Assembly: GCA_025937955.1 (NCBI GenBank) | Contig: JAICQI010000274.1 | Coordinates: forward strand, 1-7,464 | Source of the DNA: Pyrinomonadaceae bacterium | GTDB lineage: Bacteria; Acidobacteriota; Blastocatellia; Pyrinomonadales; Pyrinomonadaceae | Direction: 5' to 3' | Length of the DNA: 7,464 nucleotides | Part shown: piece by piece, positions 1-5,107 of the stretch | How positions within the stretch are numbered: position 1 is the stretch's first letter | Layout of the letters: each line of letters begins with the position of its first letter | Notes under the pieces: generated by a model | The model's database searches: none | The model's input: the letters and a program-made list of their open reading frames with translations, nothing else | Told to the model about the DNA's origin: nothing | Made by a program: the position numbers and the translations under genes

Positions 1-218
1 GTGTGCGTTCCGTCGTGAGAGAGCGGCAGTACGGCTTGACGTTGGCTGCCGCTCTTTCCGGGTAGTCCCACAAAGAGGTTAAGTATTGACGTCAAGCACG
101 GTGTTGCTCAACTTCGCAGTGCGGAGGTTAACGCGAGGATTTTCGGTTGGCAACATCTTTGCGCTAATGTGGCAAATTGGGACACTGGGCCATAATAGAA
201 ATCTGTCGGTCCAATGAA
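1..218. other. Non-coding stretch left of the reductase gene
   Basis: No open reading frame of convincing length or family was found here on either strand. It contains a terminator-like hairpin near the left edge (described separately), a perfect 10-bp palindrome TTGACGTCAA at 86-95, and a chance-level match to a -24/-12 promoter at 148-162. The heptamer TTGACGT occurs twice (36-42 and 86-92). The minus-strand reductase gene ends into this stretch, but no obvious terminator for it was recognised. An upstream plus-strand gene may end just outside the window. Confidence 0.5.
17..58 (+). terminator. GC-rich hairpin, possible terminator of a gene left of the window
   Basis: Bases 17-29 pair with 46-58 to give a 13-bp stem with one G-T wobble; the core AGAGCGGCAG (20-29) and CTGCCGCTCT (46-55) match perfectly. 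The loop is 16 nt. The run after the core is only CTCTTTCC, a weak T-tract, so it is an imperfect intrinsic terminator on the plus strand. On the minus strand no T-run follows. It could instead be a processing or stability hairpin. Confidence 0.45.
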
Positions 219-746
219 CTACTTTTTAGTGCTATACGTCACAACCAAACAGCCATTCAGCAACTGCTGACACTTCACTAATTCCAGATCAATCTGGTGC
301 GGCATTTCGTAGAAGAGTGGAATGCCGGAACCGAGCAGGACGGGATGGATGTTGAGCCCCACTTCATCAATCAGCCCCGCTTCGAATAACGACTTCGCCA
401 GCACGCCACCACCCATCAGGCAAATGTCTTTGCCGTCTTCTTCTTTCAGACGCCGGACAAAGCTCGCCGCATCTTCGGACACGAACGTCAACTTCTTACT
501 GCTCTTCTTCTTGATCGTGCGCGAGAAGACGTACGTTTTAATACCAGGATAACCGCCTCCTCCCTTTGAGCTCTTACTTGCTACTTCGTAAGTCCGCCGG
601 CCCATCAGCACCGTGTCGATGGTTTTCCAGTAGGTTTGCATTATCTCGCCCACTTCCTTGGTCCAAAGAATCCAGTCAACCGAGTCGTCTGTACGGGCGA
701 TGAAGTTGTCGAGGCTCGAGGCGCCTCCAAAAGTCACTTTGCGCAT
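219..746 (-). CDS. Dihydrofolate reductase / RibD C-terminal family protein
   Basis: A 175-residue cytoplasmic protein of the DHFR-like RibD_C superfamily (FolA-type COG), the group of stand-alone NAD(P)H-dependent reductases resembling YyaP/YwjB. Seen: an N-terminal strand MRKVTFGGASSLDNFIA, the GRRTYE motif at 49-54, the nucleotide-binding glycine run MGGG at 111-114 followed by a helix, and the HPVLLGSGIPLF segment at 134-145. The length is normal for the family. The start was set at the ATG at 746 because AAGGAGG lies 6 nt upstream (753-759); the reading frame extends to a TTG at 767 but has no such site there. A lysine-rich patch (KKKSSKK, about 79-85) sits mid-protein. The true substrate is unknown; folate reduction should not be assumed. 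Divergent from a WYL regulator across a 107-bp gap, so it is a likely target of that regulator. Confidence 0.88.
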   Translation of the reverse strand: MRKVTFGGASSLDNFIARTDDSVDWILWTKEVGEIMQTYWKTIDTVLMGRRTYEVASKSSKGGGGYPGIKTYVFSRTIKKKSSKKLTFVSEDAASFVRRLKEEDGKDICLMGGGVLAKSLFEAGLIDEVGLNIHPVLLGSGIPLFYEMPHQIDLELVKCQQLLNGCLVVTYSTKK

Positions 747-752
747 GGCTGT

Positions 753-759
753 CCTCCTT
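753..759 (-). promoter_or_regulatory. Strong ribosome binding site deciding the reductase start
   Basis: Read on the minus strand the sequence is AAGGAGG, ending 6 nt before the ATG at 746. It is a near-ideal Shine-Dalgarno match and argues against the longer TTG start at 767, which would place this motif inside the gene. Confidence 0.8.
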
Positions 760-783
760 AAAAGCAAAATTAGCCTCTATTTC

Positions 784-800
784 ATGACACCTTCTGTCAT
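784..800. promoter_or_regulatory. Inverted repeat, candidate shared operator of the divergent pair
   Basis: ATGACA (784-789), a 5-nt spacer CCTTC, and TGTCAT (795-800) form a perfect two-fold site. Its centre (792) is 46 nt from the reductase start and 62 nt from the regulator start. Each half-site resembles a -35 hexamer (TTGACA-like) for the gene it points towards, so a bound dimer could block both promoters. A second partly overlapping repeat, TCAT-ATTT-ATGA, lies at 797-808. That the WYL protein binds here is inferred from position and symmetry. Confidence 0.6.
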
Positions 801-820
801 ATTTATGAGATAAAATCCCG

Positions 821-846
821 CCACAAAGGCACATAAAGCACAAAGG
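821..846. repeat. Short CACAAAGG-type tandem repeat
   Basis: Three imperfect units follow one another: CACAAAGG (822-829), CACATAAAG (830-838) and CACAAAGG (839-846). The last unit runs straight into AGGAG, so the repeat supplies part of the ribosome binding site of the WYL regulator. It resembles the CCACAAAGGCACAAAGG-like intergenic repeats seen in many environmental genomes; that likeness is from memory. Confidence 0.5.
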
Positions 847-853
847 AGGAGAT

Positions 854-1825
854 GTGCGCGCGGATCGTCTATTGTCGATAGTTCTGCTGCTTCAGGCGCA
901 TCACCAGATGACTTCGCGCGATCTGGCTTCTCGTTTGGAAGTGTCGGAGCGAACTATTCATCGCGATATGGATGCGTTGAGTGGCGCCGGGATTCCGGTG
1001 GTGGCGGCGCGAGGCTCGGGCGGAGGCTGGTCATTGCTCGGTGAGTATCGCACTGACCTTACCGGACTCACTGAGACTGAAATCCAGTCGCTTTTTGTGA
1101 CAAAACCGGCGAAGTTGCTCGCTGACTTGCGACTCGAAAAAGCTGCTGACGGCGCGTTGCTGAAACTGCTGGCTTGTTTGCCCGCGACATTTCGTCAGGG
1201 TGTGGACCGTGCGCGGCAACGTATTCACGTCGATGTCAGCGGTTGGTCTCGACGCGAAGAAGCCGTGCCCTTTCTACCGATCTTGCAGGAAGCACTTTGG
1301 CTGGAGCGCTACGTGCAAATCACTTACGAACGCGGCGAGCATGGCGAGCAGGTGCAACGTGTGATCGCACCGTTCGGATTGGTGGCGAAGGGAAGTGTGT
1401 GGTATCTCGTGGGCGCGGTTGATGGACACGTGCGCAGTTATCGCGTGTCGCGCATAGCGCACGCTGAAATATTGAACGAACGCACCGTGGTCCCTGAAGA
1501 TTTCGATCTGGCCCAGTACTGGGAGCAGTCGTCGTCAGCATTCAAGGCGAACGTTCCGAATTTCGTCGCGACGTTTTGGGTCTCGCCGGCAATTTGGCAA
1601 CGATTGTGGTTTGCGGGACGTTTTGCACGCGTCACTGAAACGGAAGAGGTTGACTCGCGCGGGTGGAGAAAAGCTGTGATTGGTTTTGACGTTGAAGAGA
1701 TGGCGTGTGAGTATGCAGTATCATTTGGCCCATATCTCGAAGTTATCGAACCGGCGTCGCTGCGTGAGAAGGTTATAACGATGGTCCAGGCGACACTGGA
1801 GTTTTATAGAAGCTCAAATATATGA
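854..1825 (+). CDS. WYL-domain transcriptional regulator (YafY/DeoR-type HTH)
   Basis: A 323-residue cytoplasmic DNA-binding regulator. Seen in order: an N-terminal helix-turn-helix (about 1-55) with recognition segment VSERTIHRDMDALSGAGIPV and the wing ARGSGGGWSLL; a linker; a WYL domain (about 140-215) with the literal W183-Y184-L185 and the arginine-rich RSYRVSRI (194-201), the surface thought to bind ligands or nucleic acid in the family; and a C-terminal WCX-type extension (about 235-320). The length is normal. The GTG start at 854 has AAAGGAGG at 842-849, a somewhat short 4-nt spacing; the ATG at 852 is in another frame. The gene is divergent from the reductase with an inverted repeat between them, and its stop overlaps the next gene's ATG. 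Likely a local regulator, perhaps autoregulating; its signal is unknown. Confidence 0.88.
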   Translation: MRADRLLSIVLLLQAHHQMTSRDLASRLEVSERTIHRDMDALSGAGIPVVAARGSGGGWSLLGEYRTDLTGLTETEIQSLFVTKPAKLLADLRLEKAADGALLKLLACLPATFRQGVDRARQRIHVDVSGWSRREEAVPFLPILQEALWLERYVQITYERGEHGEQVQRVIAPFGLVAKGSVWYLVGAVDGHVRSYRVSRIAHAEILNERTVVPEDFDLAQYWEQSSSAFKANVPNFVATFWVSPAIWQRLWFAGRFARVTETEEVDSRGWRKAVIGFDVEEMACEYAVSFGPYLEVIEPASLREKVITMVQATLEFYRSSNI

Positions 1826-3366
1826 CATCCGACACTTCACCACGTCCATCGTTGTGGCCCTGGGTCTATCTCATTGCTATCGTTTACTTCACTTTACATC
1901 TCGTTACCTCAACTCGTTACGGTTACTTTCGAGACGCACTCTATTACCTCGCCTGTTCGGAACACCTTGCATTTGGTTACGTCGATCAACCACCGCTGAT
2001 CGCAGTTCTCGGTTGGTTTGCTCGCCGCACTTTGGGCACTTCGCTACCGGCTCTACTGTTCTGGCCCGCGCTCGCAGGCGCAGCACGCATCGTACTGATC
2101 GCCGCCTTCGCGCGTGAGCTAGGCGCCGGACGTTTTGGGATCCTGCTCGCCGCGGTGCTCGCTGCCACGCCTGGAGTGTGGTGGGTGATCGATCACCAGT
2201 TTGCGATGAATAGTCTGGAGCCGTTGTTCTGGGGTGGATGTGCCTACCTGATCCTGCGTCTCATCAACACGGGCAATCCAAAACTATGGCTCGCATTCGG
2301 AGCGCTCGCCGGTATTGGCCTGCTGAACAAATATTCGATGGTGATCTTTGCCTCAGCATTAATCTTCGGACTGCTGCACACGTCGCAGCGCCGGCTCTTG
2401 TTCACACCGTGGCTGCTGCTCGGAGGTGCAATCGCGTTTCTGATTTTCCTCCCGAACCTGATCTGGAACATTCAAAATCACTGGCCATTTCTCGAGCTGA
2501 TGCGAAACATTCGCGCCACCGGAAAAGACGTGGTGCTTCCGCCCGGCAAGTATCTTTTGCAGCAGGTCCTGATGCTGAACCCCGTGAGTTTCCCGTTCTG
2601 GTTTGGCGGGTTGCTGTTTTATCTCTTCTCGCGACACGCAAAACGGTATCGCGTGTTTGGCTGGACGTTTGTGATCACGATCCTCTTCTTCATGATCACG
2701 CATGGAAAGGATTACTACTCGGCGGCGGCGTACGTGATGCTGTTTCCTGCTGGTGCGCTCGCAACAGAAACGTTGCTTGCAGCGCGACCGAAGCTGCAGA
2801 CGATCTTGAGACCGGCGTGTTTCGTCTGGCTGATGCTTGGTGTGCTGCCGTTGCTGCCGCTGGTCCTCCCTGTGTTGCCGATAGAAACGTTTCTGCGTTA
2901 CCAGTCGCGTTTGCCTTTCGAGGTTCCAAAGACCGAGCGCAGCTTTATTGGCGAGACGTTGCCGCAGTATTACGCTGATGAATTTCCGTGGCCCGGGTTG
3001 GTTGAAGCGGTGGCGCGCGTCTATCATTCGCTGCCACCGGAAGAACAACAGCGAGCTGCGATCTACGGTAATAACTATGGCCAGGCAGCGGCAGTCGACT
3101 TCTTCGGACCGCAATATGGATTACCAAAAGCAATCAGCGGACATCAGAACTATTTTCTCTGGGGCCCGCGACACTACACCGGCGACATCGTAATCCTGCT
3201 CGGCGAATTAGAACACGAAGCGCAGGACGACTTCGATTCTGTGACCGTCGCGGCCACGCTCAACAACCCTTACGCGTATCGCTACGAGAACCGTCCGATC
3301 CTCTTGTGTCGCGGATTGAAATGGAACCTGCAAACTGAATGGTCACGAGTCAAGAAGTGGCGTTGA
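1822..3366 (+). CDS. GT39-type membrane glycosyltransferase (ArnT/PMT-like)
   Basis: A 514-residue integral inner-membrane protein of the GT-C fold, family 39, which transfers sugars from a polyprenyl-phosphate donor to an acceptor on the outer face of the membrane. Seen: a first transmembrane segment (about 11-29); the extracytoplasmic YFRDALYYLA (35-44) with the expected catalytic Asp38; YVDQPPL (53-59), the family's D-x-PP signature; a DHQFAMNSLEP loop (124-134); NKYS (169-172); many hydrophobic segments to about 355 including GKDYYSAAAY (295-304); and a soluble C-terminal part (about 360-514). The length is typical. The ATG overlaps the regulator's TGA (ATGA), with only a weak ribosome binding site, so coupled translation is likely. 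Acceptor unknown: lipid, glycan or protein. It is not called ArnT because no lipid A modification genes are nearby. Confidence 0.85.
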   Translation: MTSDTSPRPSLWPWVYLIAIVYFTLHLVTSTRYGYFRDALYYLACSEHLAFGYVDQPPLIAVLGWFARRTLGTSLPALLFWPALAGAARIVLIAAFARELGAGRFGILLAAVLAATPGVWWVIDHQFAMNSLEPLFWGGCAYLILRLINTGNPKLWLAFGALAGIGLLNKYSMVIFASALIFGLLHTSQRRLLFTPWLLLGGAIAFLIFLPNLIWNIQNHWPFLELMRNIRATGKDVVLPPGKYLLQQVLMLNPVSFPFWFGGLLFYLFSRHAKRYRVFGWTFVITILFFMITHGKDYYSAAAYVMLFPAGALATETLLAARPKLQTILRPACFVWLMLGVLPLLPLVLPVLPIETFLRYQSRLPFEVPKTERSFIGETLPQYYADEFPWPGLVEAVARVYHSLPPEEQQRAAIYGNNYGQAAAVDFFGPQYGLPKAISGHQNYFLWGPRHYTGDIVILLGELEHEAQDDFDSVTVAATLNNPYAYRYENRPILLCRGLKWNLQTEWSRVKKWR

Positions 3367-3370
3367 TTGA

Positions 3371-3416
3371 CCACAGATTACACAGAATTAATTTTTAGAA
3401 GTCTGTGAAATATCTG
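3371..3416. repeat. Degenerate CACAGAT-type intergenic hairpin repeat
   Basis: CCACAGATTACACAGA (3371-3386) is answered by TCTGTG (3402-3407) and ATCTG (3412-3416). CACAGA pairs with TCTGTG and CAGAT (3374-3378) pairs with ATCTG, with a small internal loop and a 15-nt apical loop. It starts 4 nt after the glycosyltransferase stop. It is related in sequence and shape to the repeat at 6026-6074. It could help to end or stabilise the upstream transcript, but lacks a proper T-tract after the stem. Confidence 0.55.
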
Positions 3417-3429
3417 GAGTTAAAAATTC

Positions 3430-3459
3430 TTGACACGCGAGGCGCTTCGAGTCTAGTAT
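3430..3459 (+). promoter_or_regulatory. Sigma-70-type promoter for the AAA+ regulator
   Basis: A perfect -35 hexamer TTGACA (3430-3435), an 18-nt spacer and a good -10 hexamer TAGTAT (3454-3459). Transcription would start near 3465-3467, about 240 nt before the next gene's ATG. It is the best housekeeping promoter match in the window. Confidence 0.65.
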
Positions 3460-3465
3460 CCGCTG

Positions 3466-3705
3466 CTGCTCAAAAATTCCCCCGAGGTTCAAGCGCCGCT
3501 TTTGAAGCGCTTCCTAAATAACTCGTCCCGACTCCTTTAGGTTGTCACGGACTTACTCAGCAAGATCAATCAGGGTAGCTCCTTACACCGCGTGGTCTCG
3601 TCTCAACACGCGGCTTGCTTATGTTGGCCTACAGCCATCAAGGCGTACGTCTGCCTGATGCCTCAGACCAGCGGGGCGCCCAATACTGAGTGAGGTTTAA
3701 GAGCT
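3466..3705 (+). ncRNA. Long, potentially structured 5' leader of the AAA+ regulator
   Basis: About 240 nt between the predicted start of transcription and the ATG at 3706. Potential helices occur in an orderly series: 3491-3496 with 3507-3512 (AAGCGC/GCGCTT); directly abutting, 3513-3518 with 3536-3541 (CCTAAA/TTTAGG); 3588-3594 with 3607-3613 (CCGCGTG/CACGCGG); 3636-3645 with 3652-3660 (nine pairs, one bulged A, one wobble). A long-range helix, 3552-3560 with 3686-3694 (nine pairs, one G-U), would enclose the last two and cover TGAGG (3691-3695), the probable ribosome binding site. No known riboswitch class was recognised. A cis-regulatory leader or a separate small RNA are both possible; pairings were made by eye. 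Confidence 0.35.
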
Positions 3706-4716
3706 ATGAATTCAGCAGGTGAAAACATTCCCGCCCACGAAGATTCGCGCCAACAACAGTTCCGCCAACTGATCGGACAGAGTCCAATCTTTCTGCAACA
3801 AGCACAGAAGATCCCGCTCATCGCATCTTGCGGGGCCAACGTCTTGATTGTTGGCGAAACGGGAACGGGCAAAGAGTTGTACGCGCGCGCCATTCACTAC
3901 GGCAGCGCGCGTGCGGGCAGGCCTTTTATGCCGGTCAACTGCGGCGCGATCCCCGCGGAGTTGGTGGAAAACGAACTATTCGGGCACATACCCGGCGCTT
4001 ATACGAGCGCTTCCAATTTGCAGGTCGGACTGATCGAAGAAGCCAACGGTGGCACTCTGTTTCTCGATGAAATCGACTGTCTGCCGGTCCACGCCCAGGT
4101 GAAATTGCTGCGTTTCCTTCAGGAAAAGGAATACCGTCCGCTCGGGTCTCCCAAAACAAAACAAGCGGATGTGCGCGTGGTGGCGGCGAGCAATCTCAAT
4201 CTCGAAGAAGCAGTCGATACGGGCAAGGTGCGCCAGGATCTGTTTTACCGCCTGAACATCATCTCGTTGACTTTGCCACCACTGCGCGATCGCCGTGAAG
4301 ACATCCCTCTGCTGGCGCGCCATTTCCTCGCCAAGTACTCACGTGAGTTCGACAGTCACGTCGAAGACTTCGCTGACGAAGCGATGAGCATGTTGATGGT
4401 CTACAGTTGGCCCGGCAACGTACGCGAGCTCGAACACGCAGTCGAACGCGCGGTAGTGATGTGCAACAAGCCGCTGATCCAGGCCGCGGATATCGTACTG
4501 TCGAATCGCGCGCTGGCCGCTAAGCGCGAGTCGTTGCGAGAGGCGAAGGCGAAGGAGATTGCACGGTTTGAGAAAAACTACATTCAAGGCGTGCTCAGTG
4601 CCTGCCGGGGCAACATCACTCGGGCCGCGGAAATTTCTCAGAAGAACCGCCGTGCGTTTTGGCAGTTGATTCAAAAATACCGGATCGACGTCAGTCGCTT
4701 CAGGCCCGCTTCGTAG
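3706..4716 (+). CDS. Sigma-54-type AAA+ enhancer-binding regulator with Fis HTH, atypical GAYTSA loop
   Basis: A 336-residue bacterial enhancer-binding protein that lacks the usual N-terminal sensory or receiver domain: only about 20 residues precede the AAA+ module. Seen: Walker A GETGTGK (50-56); ELFGH then GAYTSA (97-102) where GAFTGA is expected; Walker B GGTLFLDE (115-122); sensor-1 region RVVAASN (157-163); DLFYRLN (178-184) in the arginine-finger region; PPLRDRREDIPLL (191-203); WPGNVRELEHAVERAV (235-250) with sensor 2; and a C-terminal Fis-type HTH (about 285-327) with GNITRAAEISQKNRRAF. These proteins hydrolyse ATP to open sigma-54 promoters. The threonine of the contact loop is kept, but the second glycine is serine, so sigma-54 activation is probable rather than certain. 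The ATG has TGAGG about 10 nt upstream. Without an input domain, its activity may be set by its amount or by a partner protein. Confidence 0.88.
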   Translation: MNSAGENIPAHEDSRQQQFRQLIGQSPIFLQQAQKIPLIASCGANVLIVGETGTGKELYARAIHYGSARAGRPFMPVNCGAIPAELVENELFGHIPGAYTSASNLQVGLIEEANGGTLFLDEIDCLPVHAQVKLLRFLQEKEYRPLGSPKTKQADVRVVAASNLNLEEAVDTGKVRQDLFYRLNIISLTLPPLRDRREDIPLLARHFLAKYSREFDSHVEDFADEAMSMLMVYSWPGNVRELEHAVERAVVMCNKPLIQAADIVLSNRALAAKRESLREAKAKEIARFEKNYIQGVLSACRGNITRAAEISQKNRRAFWQLIQKYRIDVSRFRPAS

Positions 4717-4733
4717 ACTGGTCAAAACACAAC

Positions 4734-4761
4734 TGAGGTAGGACATTTTTGTCCTATCTCA
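4734..4761. promoter_or_regulatory. 28-bp palindrome, candidate enhancer (upstream activating) site
   Basis: TGAGGTAGGACA (4734-4745), loop TTTT, then TGTCCTATCTCA (4750-4761): twelve matched positions with a single G-T mismatch. It lies 17 bp after the AAA+ regulator stop, and its centre is about 98 bp before the start predicted from the -24/-12 promoter at 4820. That is within the usual range for sites bound by enhancer-binding proteins. As RNA it would also form a strong hairpin, but no T-run follows on either strand, so an intrinsic terminator is less likely. Binding by the adjacent regulator is inferred. Confidence 0.55.
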
Positions 4762-4819
4762 CGTGCCCATTTCCTGGTAGGCGCGTCGAAATCTCTTAAC
4801 AAAAAACGAACAGTTCGCA

Positions 4820-4835
4820 TGGTCTGACGATTGCT
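4820..4835 (+). promoter_or_regulatory. Possible sigma-54 (-24/-12) promoter of the small winged-helix gene
   Basis: TGGTCTG, four bases, TTGCT: the invariant GG (4821-4822) and GC (4833-4834) have the required 10-bp spacing, and the TTGCT half is perfect. The -24 half departs from TGGCACG at three positions. Transcription would start near 4846, about 20 nt before the ATG at 4868. A comparable match occurs at 148-162 where no target gene is seen, so the sequence alone is weak evidence; the context (activator gene and palindrome just upstream) raises it. Confidence 0.4.
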
Positions 4836-4867
4836 CTCAATCGAGCGTGCAAGCGGCGACAAGTGCG

Positions 4868-5107
4868 ATGAAAGAACCAAGTGTAGCTGAGACTGTGCAA
4901 GCGATCCTGGACTACCTGCGCAAAAATCCTAAAGCGCAGGACACACTGCCTGGGATTGTCCAGTGGTGGCTAACTGACTTGCCGGTAAAACCCCGCGCCG
5001 CAACAGTCAAACAAGCGCTCGACAAATTGGTATGCGACGGGTTCCTGAGCGAACACAAAGGCAAAGACGCGCAGATCTCATACCGGATGAAAAACCCACC
5101 GCCTTAG
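4868..5107 (+). CDS. Small winged-helix-like protein, function unknown
   Basis: A 79-residue soluble protein, not recognised as a named family. Visible layout: a first helix SVAETVQAILDYLRKNP (about 5-21), a segment DTLPGIVQWWLTDLP with a double tryptophan, a likely recognition helix TVKQALDKLVCDGFLSEH (about 47-64), and a wing-like strand ending QISYRMK. This is the pattern of a small winged helix-turn-helix domain, so DNA binding or protein contact is plausible. The frame continues up to a GTG at 4847 (86 residues). The ATG was preferred because the predicted start of transcription at about 4846 would make the GTG form leaderless; neither start has a clear ribosome binding site. It follows an AAA+ activator gene, a palindrome and a possible sigma-54 promoter, so it may be that regulator's target or partner. 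Its stop overlaps the stop of the convergent peptidase gene. Confidence 0.65.
   Translation: MKEPSVAETVQAILDYLRKNPKAQDTLPGIVQWWLTDLPVKPRAATVKQALDKLVCDGFLSEHKGKDAQISYRMKNPPP

Noticed and set aside
68..78. CCACAAAGAGG, resembling the repeat unit at 821-846
   Set aside because: Only one short unit without tandem or inverted partners; not enough to call a repeat.
148..162. TGGCAACATCTTTGC, a good -24/-12 promoter match on the plus strand with GG and GC correctly spaced
   Set aside because: No plus-strand gene follows before 854; it points into the antisense strand of the reductase. Probably chance, and a caution about how easily such matches arise.
2238..2978. A 246-codon plus-strand frame in another phase within the glycosyltransferase
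   Set aside because: Shadow of the real gene: cysteine-, arginine- and alanine-rich with no recognisable domain.
2359..3114. A 251-codon minus-strand frame opposite the glycosyltransferase
   Set aside because: Arginine-, glutamine- and histidine-rich low-complexity translation, no family resemblance, and fully covered by the well-supported GT39 gene.
3621..3689. A 22-codon reading frame (ATG to TGA) inside the leader of the AAA+ gene, ending 16 nt before its ATG
   Set aside because: No ribosome binding site precedes it and its composition gives no sign of coding; kept only as a remote possibility for a leader peptide.
3976..4323. A 115-codon minus-strand frame opposite the AAA+ regulator
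   Set aside because: Lies wholly over conserved AAA+ motifs of the plus strand; no start signal or family features.
4734..4761. Reading the palindrome as a rho-independent terminator of the AAA+ gene
   Set aside because: The stem is strong but is followed by ACGTGCCC on the plus strand and GTTGTG on the minus strand, with no T-tract; a protein-binding site fits better.
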